DNA of 64,000 bases, taken from Akanthomyces muscarius (taxonomy: Eukaryota; Ascomycota; Sordariomycetes; Hypocreales; Cordycipitaceae). This document shows, piece after piece, positions 44,201-54,144 of the stretch. A program made the position numbers and the translations under genes. The notes beneath the pieces are model-generated. The model was not told the DNA's origin. It worked only from the letters and a program-made list of their open reading frames with translations, and did not search any database. Numbering within the stretch: the stretch's first letter is position 1; every line of letters starts with the position of its first letter. Location: positions 806,001 through 870,000 of the forward strand of contig NW_026611615.1 in NCBI RefSeq assembly GCF_028009165.1, written 5' to 3'.

Positions 44201-44890
44201 GAGCTCGTCCAAAGTTTCCGCGCGGTGCGCGGACTGTCCATAACAACAGGCTGGGTAGCTCGCCAACCATTGGATACGGTGGTGCGCCTGGCTGGTGATC
44301 TTCAAAGGTGCTTTGCATGTCTCTTGCCGGTGGCCGGACCTCGGCACTTGAGCTTGCCAGGGAGTCCACCATCTGGCTTCTGGAACTTCAATGATCCGGA
44401 TTCGATCGACCTTCAGCTGTGGGAGGTGCCGGTCGAGAGTGGTTCGCCGCATGGGGGGGCGACGCCGACCGTGATCCTGCCCACACTACCTGTCCTGAAT
44501 TTTCTGCGGCACGCCAGCCGAGCTGCCGTTGGTGCCATGCCTCTGCTCACCGAACCGCCGTCTGCCCAAGCCCGTGGTGAGCTATGCCGTCTCCAAGAAT
44601 TTGTTAACGTTATTGAGCAGCTCTTTGAGGACCCTTCAGGTAAACGGAGCCTGATTATCACCAAACTTAGACTCTTAGAAGAAATCAAGAGCATGCATAA
44701 CGGGTCAGGTGATGATAGGCTACTTTTCGAATTTCTAGACCAAGCAGAAGCACCTCAGACGTATAGATATGTTGACGATAGGGCTCTACACGAGGGTGAC
44801 GAGAGCGCGGACGAAGACGAAGACATAGAGCGCAGCAGTGGGAACAGCACTGCCGGTGCTGAAAGCGACAATAGTGACGCAAGTCTATAG
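41234..44890 (+). CDS. Large hypothetical protein, unrecognised (5' end unresolved)
   Basis: Exons 41234(open)-44074 and 44162-44890. The intron is GTACGT with acceptor GAAG at 44161 and joins in phase to give 'RYLADTFEWKRAYQALHYR'. The frame is open from just after a TGA at 41231, but the first in-frame ATG lies near 41630, inside what looks like conserved sequence, so an upstream exon is likely. About 1190 residues are visible. Long helical stretches, many His and Cys residues and an acidic C-terminal tail ('DESADEDEDIE') are present. I recognise no domain and no recombinase, helicase or transposase motif. It is uninterrupted and without RIP decay, which suggests recent function. Its place beside the recombinase/helicase array suggests a subtelomeric gene family. 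Confidence 0.65.
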
Positions 44891-46008
44891 AGCGAAGAAC
44901 ATACGATTTGCTAATACTACTTCCATGTACCGCTACTCCCGCGTGACAAGTTCATGAGGCGTCGCGACTACCGACGCGGCCGACGCGGCCGACGCTGCCG
45001 CCGTGACCTCGCCCAGACCAGTCGACTAAGCTGATGTTGGAACCAACGAACCCTTACGTCGACGAGAGGCCGATATTGGTCGGGCTTTTGTTTAGTTGGT
45101 TAACTGACGCCCGATGGATGGCCTGTCCACTTGTCTAGCGAATCTGTATGTGGATTCCTCCCGCGAGATTTCCTCCTCGGCATCCTGGATCTGCTCTTTC
45201 GTCAAGGCATACCCATAGCTGACCATTTAAAATTCGCCGCTATCTAGGCGGTGAGCAAGGAAAATTGGCCAAACGGCCCTGGTAACCTGGTTCTTGTTTA
45301 GTTTGACGGGGACGTGATGTCGACAATGTCGCCGCCTGCTATTGCTTCGGTGTCCTCACTTGCGCCTTATTTGGCCGACCGTACTAGATTCAGACGCGGT
45401 CTTCCTCAACACAGGTGGGAGAGGCTGCTAGTCTTCTGGCACTTGCGTGTGAACTTGGCCTGACTTCCACTGTGGCCCCGGGTAGAGGCGGGATATCCTT
45501 CGCAGCGTGCAGCGAGCGATGTAAAGCAAGTCAACCATGGACTACTCAAGTATTGTCTACCGGAACGGGGCCCGTTCCCGCTTTTCGCCCAATCAACTAC
45601 GTGCGTCGACCCCTGCCCAGATCAGTTCGGGAACGGGCCCCGTTTCCCCCAAATGGCCACCCTGGTGCGCGAGACGCGTCCCAAAGCACTCGAAACGGGG
45701 CCCGTTCCCAAAACCGTAGGCAGCCAATCAGACGACACCATACAGTGATGCGCAGGCCGCGGAGCGCCCAGGTCGGCCTGCACGCGTACGAGTGTACTCA
45801 AACGCGTGTGAAATTAAGATTGCCGTAGAGGTGCTTTATAGTATATGCTACGCGGCCACTGCTTCTCCTTTGCAAATTCCCTTGTTTTACTGTCTGTAAG
45901 CTTCTTCTACATGTGGCTCGCTTCTTCCCGCTCCGTCCTGCAAGTAGGCTCGGTCTGCTACTCGCTCGGGGTTCAAGGGAGGAAAGTTAGCGGGCCCCCT
46001 CTAGCGCT
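44891..46008. other. Intergenic region upstream of recombinase-like gene A
   Basis: 1.1 kb. It contains a GACGCGGCC triplicate near 44970-44995 and three copies of a long GC palindrome (45562-45709, listed separately). Frames at 45415-45828 overlap those palindromes and are not convincing genes. Confidence 0.5.
45562..45709. promoter_or_regulatory. Three copies of the palindrome AACGGGGCCCGTT
   Basis: GGAACGGGGCCCGTTCC at 45562-45578, GGGAACGGGCCCCGTTTCCC at 45629-45648 and GAAACGGGGCCCGTTCCC at 45692-45709: spacing about 65 bp, core RACGGGSCCCGTY. The three long, evenly spaced, near-perfect palindromes lie 300-450 bp upstream of gene A. They may be operator sites or recombinase binding sites. 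Confidence 0.7.
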
Positions 46009-49000
46009 ATGGGGGGACCTGATGTCCCAACGGCGGCGCCCCAGGTATGCGGGTCGCTGCGACCCGAGGACGTGCAACGTATGGCTGCACTCGGCCTCTA
46101 CTTCAATCAGCCAGAATTAGCGATTATATGCATCGAATGTGGCTTCGCCTTAAAGGCGGACAAAGACCGTGTGTCTCGGCACCTTGGGGAGAAGCATGGT
46201 ATCCCGAGAAAGGCAAGACACGGCTTGAACAAGCTCATCAACGCGCTGCAGCTCCCTGACCCTCGCCAGCTGCCACCCAGGGAAGATGGCTGTCCGCAGC
46301 ATCCGCACCTGGCCGTGCAGAAAGCGGCTTCATGCTCTCATTGCCGCTTTCGCTCCACAAGCCTAGACCTCCTCTCCCGACACCTGAAGAAGCAGCATCC
46401 TCGCGAGATCACAGCGAGACGTTCGTCCAAACCGTGGCTGCGAGAGCACCTCCAGGAGGGCATCCACTTCCAGAGCTGGCTCCCTGGTGACATCCTTGCC
46501 GCTTGGCGTGTGTCTGCCGACCCGACTGCTGGCACAACCGACCTGGCGGCCCTGGCTGTTAAGGACGCCGAGTTGGATAGGCAGGCCGAGGCGATCTGCG
46601 ACGCTGAGCTGCATCGTCTCACCAGCACATCGCTATCTTCGCCTCTACCGTCGTCTACGCAATCTACTCCTCGAACGGTGCGGGAACAGCCTTCCCTTCT
46701 CCTCGTGAGCAACTGGATGCGCCGAACGCAGTGGGAGACGCTCTTCGCGCAGGCGGACCGGCGCCTTCTCATTGCACTGTATCAAACGCCGGCGGCAGAC
46801 GGACCGTACTATCTTGGTGCGTACGGCTGTGTCCAACTGGAAAGTCCGGCACAAGATGAAGCAAGACTCCAAACTATCATGCACGCGCTCGATAGACTAT
46901 TTGATCGATGCGCAGATACAGTGGCTCATACCGACACGGCCATACGACGATGGCTGCGTGGTAGGTTTATCGACCGACCATACAAGGCGCCGTTTCAGCT
47001 CGTCGTGCATGAGCGCTCCGAGCGCCAGTATCGGCGTCTTCTGAAGCGTTGTCTCTGCATGTGGCTGCGACTATGGCGCATGCCCCGTGCCTCCGCCAAG
47101 GCGGTAACGAGACGGAGCATTACCTTTGAGCAGGGCCAGGCTTTACAGAAGCTATGGGAAGATCCGGTGTGGTCAGGGACTGTCGAGTTCACCGGTGGCG
47201 TCCGCCGCACACGCGGCCTCCATGGGACCCGAATGGATCCGGGGACTGCCTCCGACCCATGTGTCAACGATACAATGAATTTCTCTCCAGCCGCCGGGGT
47301 GGGAGAGCACAATGACATGAACTATGGATTGCTCAGCGGTTCCAGCTCCGAGTCTGAGCACGACTCCGATAGCGATGGCAGCAGTAGGGAAGACTCTGAC
47401 TTCCAAGACGACAGTGCAGATGACGGCGACGATGAGGAGGAGGCGAATACGCCGCCCTCATCCTACATGGAGTCAGGCCGCGCAAGCCCAGTGAGCGATC
47501 CTGACGCGGAGAGTGGCCAGGAGGAGGAGGCTACTACGAAGCCTGCGCAAGATCGACAGCTAGATGTTGTGCTGCGATTCTGTCTTTTCATGGCCATGGA
47601 AGAGTTCGACGATGGCCAAGCAAGCTCCACGCTGCTCGTCTACTTTAGCGCTGTGTGTGGCCTTTCTGGCGACAACGGGGCTGAATTTGCACGCCCGGCG
47701 ACCTATACAACGCACCTCTCAGGCTTCATCTATTGCGCACGCCTCATCATTCTAGAAGGTACCCTGCCTCGTGTGGCCCATGAGTATATTGGCCTGCCGG
47801 CGCGGCCGAGACGTGGCCAGCTCGACCTCCTCTGCCGTGTGCGACGTGAGAAGATGTGTGACGGCACCCTCGCGCCTCTTGGTGAGTTTTTCAGCCTCTT
47901 GGCGTACGGCATAAGTCTGAGCCGTGCAGATGGCCCTGCGTTTCTCTTTGAGTGGAGCGAGGACGGGGAGGAGATCTCCTGGGATGGGAAGCACCATTTG
48001 ACCATGGACGGGTTTCGTAACCTCCTGGCTGCAGCGACCGAACGGGTTGCCAAGCAGAGTGAGCACTTGCTATACAGCTGGCAACCTCCTCCACCGCGGG
48101 TCCGGGAACTCCGAGACCGAATCTCAGAAAGGTCTGCCGGCTACTCCTTCGTGACAGACCCCGCCAACGGGTTGTCGAGCGCGTACATACAGCTTGTGAA
48201 AAGAGCTTGCATCGCGCCAATAGATGGGTTATTACGAAAAGACCGTATTGGGGACGGCACAAGGCGATGGGATCTGCGCGCAGTCATAAGCTACATTGAG
48301 AAGCATGATGCGCTTTTAAAAGATTTAATGATAGCCGTCCATGGATATGGTGGCCAGGGCAGCCGCATTTCTGAACTCTTGACGCTTCTTCGCGTCAACA
48401 CATCTTCTCAGCTTCGAGGTGTGGTTTTCCACCGAGGGTCAGCCTGCTGTATCACTCGTCATGTGAAAAGTCGGCTCAGTACCAATAGCGAGTTTCAAGT
48501 AGCGAGATTCCTGCCTACTCGGCTGGGTGAGCTTCTATACCAGTACCTTGTCTATATCCAGCCAACGGTGTCTATGCTACGCCGTGTTTGCCTCCATGCA
48601 GACAAAGAGGAAGCACTTCTATTTTCACCAGCGGCTACAGGTTACACATGGAAGACATCCACATTCTCAAAGCACCTCAAGCAGCTCGCTCTGGACTTAC
48701 CTGCAGTACCACCGGGTATAGGCGCCCAGCTCTACCGGCAGCTGTCTGTAGCCATTGTAGAGAAACACGTTATCGGTGCCACTACTTTTAACCGCTATGA
48801 CGAGACGGCTTCTAGATGGGATGACAACATTGCGTTCGCGTGGCAGAGCGGCCATCGGCCAATGCAAAGGCACTCGACGTACGGCCTGGATGGCGCATTC
48901 CCTGACAAGCTTCAACCTGGGCTTCTTCGCATGTATCATGATGTTTCACGGCAATGGCACGCGTTCCTCCGTGTAGCGGATCCCGTAGCTCCGGATATCG

Positions 49001-49023
49001 CCATGCGACTGGCCGTCCCCTAG
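46009..49023 (+). CDS. Tyrosine-recombinase-like protein A with two zinc fingers
   Basis: 1004 residues from ATG 46009, single exon. Two C2H2-type fingers: C41, C44, H58, H63 and C109, C112, H125, H130. The middle (about 440-515) is acidic and disordered. The C-terminal half carries what I read as a tyrosine-recombinase catalytic domain: R786 in 'GGQGSRISELLTLLR' (box I of the family is typically TGLRISELLAL), K820 in 'TRHVKS', R910 in 'LYRQLSVAI', H949 in 'WQSGHRP' and Y958 in 'HSTYGLDG'. The H-to-Y distance is 9, as in XerD and Cre. The usual histidine three residues before the second arginine is glutamine here. The same five positions recur in the two downstream paralogues. I infer DNA cleavage and joining in the nucleus. 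It is known to me only as part of telomere-linked helicase-type proteins. Confidence 0.7.
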   Translation: MGGPDVPTAAPQVCGSLRPEDVQRMAALGLYFNQPELAIICIECGFALKADKDRVSRHLGEKHGIPRKARHGLNKLINALQLPDPRQLPPREDGCPQHPHLAVQKAASCSHCRFRSTSLDLLSRHLKKQHPREITARRSSKPWLREHLQEGIHFQSWLPGDILAAWRVSADPTAGTTDLAALAVKDAELDRQAEAICDAELHRLTSTSLSSPLPSSTQSTPRTVREQPSLLLVSNWMRRTQWETLFAQADRRLLIALYQTPAADGPYYLGAYGCVQLESPAQDEARLQTIMHALDRLFDRCADTVAHTDTAIRRWLRGRFIDRPYKAPFQLVVHERSERQYRRLLKRCLCMWLRLWRMPRASAKAVTRRSITFEQGQALQKLWEDPVWSGTVEFTGGVRRTRGLHGTRMDPGTASDPCVNDTMNFSPAAGVGEHNDMNYGLLSGSSSESEHDSDSDGSSREDSDFQDDSADDGDDEEEANTPPSSYMESGRASPVSDPDAESGQEEEATTKPAQDRQLDVVLRFCLFMAMEEFDDGQASSTLLVYFSAVCGLSGDNGAEFARPATYTTHLSGFIYCARLIILEGTLPRVAHEYIGLPARPRRGQLDLLCRVRREKMCDGTLAPLGEFFSLLAYGISLSRADGPAFLFEWSEDGEEISWDGKHHLTMDGFRNLLAAATERVAKQSEHLLYSWQPPPPRVRELRDRISERSAGYSFVTDPANGLSSAYIQLVKRACIAPIDGLLRKDRIGDGTRRWDLRAVISYIEKHDALLKDLMIAVHGYGGQGSRISELLTLLRVNTSSQLRGVVFHRGSACCITRHVKSRLSTNSEFQVARFLPTRLGELLYQYLVYIQPTVSMLRRVCLHADKEEALLFSPAATGYTWKTSTFSKHLKQLALDLPAVPPGIGAQLYRQLSVAIVEKHVIGATTFNRYDETASRWDDNIAFAWQSGHRPMQRHSTYGLDGAFPDKLQPGLLRMYHDVSRQWHAFLRVADPVAPDIAMRLAVP

Positions 49024-49523
49024 AAGCGTTCTGCGGAGAATATGGAGGATTCGACATTGCCGGTCAGCCCGCAAGCTATCTACACCGCGAACCTATCGCC
49101 ATACATGGATCAGACCAGTAAAGGCGGAACACAACTGTCCACAGGTAACCTATCACTACTACTGTGGGCAGAGTACTGCGTAAATGCTGAAAAACAACAA
49201 TTTTACCCGTGCGCACCCGCACTAGCCTTGACGAACCCTGACTAGAACGCAAGGTTCATCCCGCGGCCACTAGTGATTTCCCTTTTAGGCGCATTTTCGT
49301 GTTTTCATGAAATTACATACTTTAAGTCCGTGCACAGCCCAACGAGAAAGGGGCATCCCATCAATCGTCACAGTAGACCTAGTAGTACAGTAGTAGAGCC
49401 ATAATACCACGGTTTCGATCGGATCCAATTCACTTGGCCATCCATTAACAACTTATTACAGTAGATCCAACAAAAGCGGTGGTGGCCGACCGCAGTAGTT
49501 CGTTGACGCCAAATAGAGAAATC
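49024..49523. other. Intergenic region between recombinase-like genes A and B
   Basis: 500 bp with no recognisable gene. It should hold the 3' end of A and the promoter of B. Confidence 0.5.
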
Positions 49524-52500
49524 ATGAGCAATCCCCAGCTACGATACCTAAGCGATCTCGCTCTCACCGTGGACTATGACGCCAACGTCCTCCTCTGCTG
49601 TCGCGATACCTGCAAGACGGCCTTACCGGTGGAGGGTTCTCGTCCCTCGACGCACCTCCGGGACAAGCACCAGGTCCCGCTACGGCAACGAAGGCACCTA
49701 ACGAGCATTCTGCGCCAGCTCCAACTCTACAGCCCCGACCCAGCCAATGTGCAGCCCCGACCCGACGGATCGCCACAGCACCCACACCTGCAGGTAGTCG
49801 ACGGCTACTACTGCACTTCCTGCGGCGAGCGGAACATCAACCTCGGTATCCTGAAGCGCCACTACTCTCGCCTCAACCGCGACCGCGACACCGACCCCGA
49901 CAGCGATAACCCAAGCACCAAGCCCGTCTGTCCTGCGGCGGCATGCGGACGGCCTCGTCTCGCGGAGATCGACAAGCTCATCGAATACGTTTACCTTCAG
50001 ACGTGGTGTCGTGGCCCCAGGTCGCAGTACTGGCTGATCAGCCACAACGGCAGCACAGTGCGCCCATTTCACTCTGCAGTCTCGGCAGAGCATCTCCTAT
50101 CCGTCAGGCAACACGAGGCCAAGGTCATGGCACGGATTGAATCCCTCCAGGACGCCGCCCAGTCTAACGGCACACCAGCACAAGCTAGTGGCCGGAGGAT
50201 GACCTTTGGCGAAGAGAGCCCGTGGATGGAGAGAACGTGCTGGGAGGCCATGTTCCATGGCCGCGACCGGGCCGCCCTCCTGCAGCTCATATCCCTGCCC
50301 GAGCAGCAGGCCAACCAGCGTTTTCGCGCTCTCCCACTCGTCGTCGGCCAAGGCACGCCCGACTGGGAGGGCGGCCTAGTAACCACAGCGGACGACGAGG
50401 CTAGAATTGCCTCCATCGTGGCCCTGGTCGATCCTATGATGGAACGGTGCGACGAGACAGCACGAAGAACCAGCCATAATATCCGCCGCTGGCTCAAGAG
50501 CGTAAAACCGGACACCGCCGCCCCCAAGCCCTTCAGCCTAGTCAGGCTAGCCACAACGACCCAGCGGTACAGGGTGCTCCAGCGGAAGCTGTTGGCGTTC
50601 GTCCTCCGACTTTACCGAATGGTTGCGCCTCTACGGCGACAGCTAACCGGCCTCCGACTCGACAAAGCTACAACGCAACTGATTGATGCGCTCTGGCAGG
50701 ACACTTACTGGGCAGAGCGTGAAACAGGGGTACAGCATCCTTCCGGCGCCCATATAACTCGTCATGTCTACGATCATGTACAGCACGGTTGCGGAGAGCA
50801 TAGCGATAATAACGAGGATAAAGAAGAAGAAGAAGAAGAAGAAGAAGAAGAAGAAGAAGAAGAAGAAGAAGAAGAAGAAGAAGAAGAAGAAGAAGAAGAA
50901 GAAGAAGAAGAAGAAGAAGAAGAAGAAGAAGAAGAAGAAGAAGAAGAAGAAGAAGAAGAAGGAGAAGGAGACGAAGAAGTGGAAGTGGAAGAAGGTGGTG
51001 AGAGCGGGGAAGGGGAGGAGGAGGAGGAGGAAGATATTATTGACACCACGGACGATGACTCTCGTTACGAGACGGACAATTCGATGACGGCAGACTATGA
51101 GAACGAGGCACTGAAGAAGTCAGCTATTACGGCGGCTCAAGGAGGATGGACTACTTACCGTCCAACTGCGGACAACAAACAAGGCCCAGACCAGGAAAGA
51201 CTGCTCGAGCTATTGTTTGGAATTAGCCTTGCGCTCTGCAAGGAAAAGCCACTACACGACAACCCAGCATCGCTGACAATCGTCTTCTTCAGCGGCATCT
51301 TGGGGTTCTCGGACGCGCGCCAAAGCTTCCTATCCGCGCGATCATATACACCCTACCTCGCCGCCCAGCTCTACAACCAACGACTATTATTCCTAGAGAG
51401 CATACTCCCAATACGGCCGTATAAAGCATTAGCAATCAGCAAAAGACCACATACCGAATCCCTCCAGCTGCTCAATAGCGTCCGACAGCGCTTCATGGTC
51501 ATGGGAGCCCCATCATCGTTTGACGAGCTATTCAGCCTGATGAACTACGGCCGCGTGATAGCCCGAACAGACGCGCCTCCTGTCCTTCTCTTCTGGAGTG
51601 ATGACGGCGGCTCGGTGCGCTGGAACGACTCTGCGTGGCTGCCCATGGCACAGTTCCGCCTCGTTGCCCAGTATTATCTTGAGGAGTCAGGCAGACTCTG
51701 TGACGAGCTGATGCTAGGGCTAGGACCGGCCGTTGACCTTGCAGGCATCAAGGATATCATAGCAAATACAGCAAGCGGATACTCGTTTGTTACCGAGCCG
51801 GCGAACAAGCTGACATCAGCATATCTGCAGCTGGCAGAGCATGCGTGCACTACTCGGCGGACAGGCCTGTCAAAGCGCGGTCGCTGGGATCGGCAAGCGG
51901 TTAAAGCATACCTCAAGAAGGAAGAGGCATTCCGCACGTCCGCCGGCGTGGCCATGCAAACCCAGGGTGGCCAGGCCGCGCGATGGACAGAGCTATTAAG
52001 CTTGTGGTGTCAAAATACTGAGTATGGCCCACGGGGTCTCTTCGTGTACGGGTCCCAGCTTATGTACATCTCGCGGCACCACAAGGCTAAACGGTCGACC
52101 AACCACGAGTTCATCGTCGCCCGCTTCCTCGGGGCCGAACTAAGCATCGCCCTCTTCAAGTATCTAGTATACATACGGCCCTTTATAGACCTTCTCTACC
52201 GCGAGGTACACCACATGCCCCTCCTGTCGAGCTCACCTTTGCTCTTTCGGTCGCACCCTATGCCAGACAGCAAGCCGTGGCCATCCGCACGATTCAACAA
52301 AACGCTCAAGACCGTTACGGTTGAGAAATGGGGCCAAGTAGTCAATTCGCGCATCTATCGTCAGCTCTCTATCGGCGTCACGGAGAAACACGTCCGGGAG
52401 GTGTACGAGCCTTTCAACCAGTACGATGACAAGAGCGCAGCGGCTGACCGGAACATCATCTTCGCCTGGCAAGCGGGCCACCGACCAAGACAACGAGGGT

Positions 52501-54029
52501 CCACCTACGGGCTGGACGGCGCATTCCCGACCACATTACAGCCACAGTTGCTAAACCTATATCAATGGGCGTCCACACGATGGCATGAGTTTCTCCGTAT
52601 CCCTAGTAAGGCTGGCTCTCGCCGTGGCACTACAGAAAGTCATCCACAGGCGTCGCTAAAACGAGAGAGGCACAGCCACACCGCGATCAATCACAACAGC
52701 AGTGGCAGTGACGACGACGACGCCGCCGCCGCAATTGACGATGACATAGTCCTCCACAACGGCCCGGCTAGTAAGCGTCTTTGCAGGGGGGTGCTACCAG
52801 TAGCAGTCGCCGCTCAGACCGAAATTCAGCCACAGCTGGAAGAGTCTCACAGGACGGCAACAGTGGCGTCGGCTAGGGTAGCCGCCCAGCTGTTTCAGAG
52901 ACGCAGAAGGGCTATACCCCTGACGTTCCCCACGAATAGCGTTCGTGCCTGTCGTAGCGGTGCAGATAACACCCAACAAAGCGACCGCAACCAGATGCAT
53001 ACACCACAACTGCCAGAGACAGCAGCAGATGGCAGCCGTAGACAAGATACCCCCATCTATGTGCATAGGAGCGACGACAGTCTACGTTGGGGTGGTTCAG
53101 AGCGGTCGACCACCAGCGCCAAGGGGCAACAGACAGTAGAGCCCACGTTGACCACTCAACAACCTCCAAGCGCGGACAATACAGCACAGGGGGCATTAAC
53201 AAGCCAGAATGCCCCCCTCAACCCACCTTGGAGCGACACTAGCCTACGATGGGGTGGCTCAGAGCGGTCGATCACTAGCGACGAGGACAACAAGTTAGGC
53301 AAGAGCACGTTGACCACTCGACAGCATCCGAGCACAGACTATACAACGCAGGAGGCAACAACGTCGGCTCTTTTCCTAGAGAAACGGAAGGAAGAGTTCC
53401 TCTATTGGCAAAAGACTGAGAGGGTTAGAGAAGACGCATGGGTGCGACATATATTCAAGGAGCAGTTACGACATTGGGAGTATAGCTGTATATTCTGCCT
53501 GGTCCACAATGAGCCTCACCACTACGCCGACGACGAGGATCCATCAGTCTGTCCCCGGGCGACAGACCGCACCAGTGCAGAGAGGATAATCAACAAAGAT
53601 ATTAAAGCAGTGCAGACATGGCTGAGTGAGGCAGCGCGACGTGGCCGATACTCCGGATGCCAAGAATGCGGGCTACCATTCCAGGTATGTAGCCGCTGGG
53701 TTGATATCGGAGAAGATAGTAGGGTGGCTATACGGCGGACCACGGCCACATCGTGCCAATACCCCAACCTACTAGCGCAAGTTTTAGGAACTGCGATGTC
53801 TGGTGCAAAGGAAGCCGTGGAGAATATTTTCTCATGGTTAGCAGGGAAAGCGCCCAAGACACCATACCATATACAAGACGTGCTGCGGATCGGGGAAAAG
53901 CAGAGGGAAGACTGGGGTGGGATGGAGACGAATAACTTATGCATAGGTATGAGTTTACTCATGGAGTGGTTCAATGAGAAGGATGAAGACAACGCGATAC
54001 TCTATAGGGCCATTCGGCGCCAGGGCTGA
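49524..54029 (+). CDS. Tyrosine-recombinase-like protein B with zinc fingers, poly-Glu tract and cysteine-rich tail
   Basis: From ATG 49524 the frame gives 1501 residues; it stays open upstream to 49479, but only with a GTG. N-terminal Cys/His clusters resemble A ('CCRDTC' ... 'HLRDKH', then 'YCTSCGERN' ... 'LKRHY'). A run of about 45 glutamates is encoded by (GAA)n. Numbered from this ATG, the catalytic pattern is R820 ('GGQAARWTELL'), K854 ('SRHHKAK'), R946 ('RIYRQLSI'), H986 ('WQAGHRP') and Y995 ('GSTYGLDG'), with the same spacing as A. The C-terminus has 'CIFCLVHN' and 'CQECGLPFQVC', matching the cysteine-rich tail of the helicase protein C ('CAVCRLIG', 'CWECGLPQKIC'). B thus has both ends of the helicase protein without the helicase between them. 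It may be an ancestral form or a derivative that lost the helicase. Confidence 0.7.
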   Translation: MSNPQLRYLSDLALTVDYDANVLLCCRDTCKTALPVEGSRPSTHLRDKHQVPLRQRRHLTSILRQLQLYSPDPANVQPRPDGSPQHPHLQVVDGYYCTSCGERNINLGILKRHYSRLNRDRDTDPDSDNPSTKPVCPAAACGRPRLAEIDKLIEYVYLQTWCRGPRSQYWLISHNGSTVRPFHSAVSAEHLLSVRQHEAKVMARIESLQDAAQSNGTPAQASGRRMTFGEESPWMERTCWEAMFHGRDRAALLQLISLPEQQANQRFRALPLVVGQGTPDWEGGLVTTADDEARIASIVALVDPMMERCDETARRTSHNIRRWLKSVKPDTAAPKPFSLVRLATTTQRYRVLQRKLLAFVLRLYRMVAPLRRQLTGLRLDKATTQLIDALWQDTYWAERETGVQHPSGAHITRHVYDHVQHGCGEHSDNNEDKEEEEEEEEEEEEEEEEEEEEEEEEEEEEEEEEEEEEEEEEEEEEEEGEGDEEVEVEEGGESGEGEEEEEEDIIDTTDDDSRYETDNSMTADYENEALKKSAITAAQGGWTTYRPTADNKQGPDQERLLELLFGISLALCKEKPLHDNPASLTIVFFSGILGFSDARQSFLSARSYTPYLAAQLYNQRLLFLESILPIRPYKALAISKRPHTESLQLLNSVRQRFMVMGAPSSFDELFSLMNYGRVIARTDAPPVLLFWSDDGGSVRWNDSAWLPMAQFRLVAQYYLEESGRLCDELMLGLGPAVDLAGIKDIIANTASGYSFVTEPANKLTSAYLQLAEHACTTRRTGLSKRGRWDRQAVKAYLKKEEAFRTSAGVAMQTQGGQAARWTELLSLWCQNTEYGPRGLFVYGSQLMYISRHHKAKRSTNHEFIVARFLGAELSIALFKYLVYIRPFIDLLYREVHHMPLLSSSPLLFRSHPMPDSKPWPSARFNKTLKTVTVEKWGQVVNSRIYRQLSIGVTEKHVREVYEPFNQYDDKSAAADRNIIFAWQAGHRPRQRGSTYGLDGAFPTTLQPQLLNLYQWASTRWHEFLRIPSKAGSRRGTTESHPQASLKRERHSHTAINHNSSGSDDDDAAAAIDDDIVLHNGPASKRLCRGVLPVAVAAQTEIQPQLEESHRTATVASARVAAQLFQRRRRAIPLTFPTNSVRACRSGADNTQQSDRNQMHTPQLPETAADGSRRQDTPIYVHRSDDSLRWGGSERSTTSAKGQQTVEPTLTTQQPPSADNTAQGALTSQNAPLNPPWSDTSLRWGGSERSITSDEDNKLGKSTLTTRQHPSTDYTTQEATTSALFLEKRKEEFLYWQKTERVREDAWVRHIFKEQLRHWEYSCIFCLVHNEPHHYADDEDPSVCPRATDRTSAERIINKDIKAVQTWLSEAARRGRYSGCQECGLPFQVCSRWVDIGEDSRVAIRRTTATSCQYPNLLAQVLGTAMSGAKEAVENIFSWLAGKAPKTPYHIQDVLRIGEKQREDWGGMETNNLCIGMSLLMEWFNEKDEDNAILYRAIRRQG
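50820..50962 (+). repeat. (GAA)n trinucleotide microsatellite in coding sequence
   Basis: About 45 near-perfect GAA/AAG units, encoding polyglutamate in gene B. Length is likely to vary between strains. Confidence 0.97.
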
Positions 54030-54144
54030 TAGATGGATGGTGGGCTAGATAGCTGATTAGCGGTTAAAAAACAGCAATTAACAGCCCACTACTACTATAA
54101 CACTAATACTGCGACGGGATGTACATTAAGCGGCAGTTGACGCG

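Noticed and set aside
50774..51049. Poly-serine frame opposite gene B
   Set aside because: Complement of the (GAA)n microsatellite coding polyglutamate.
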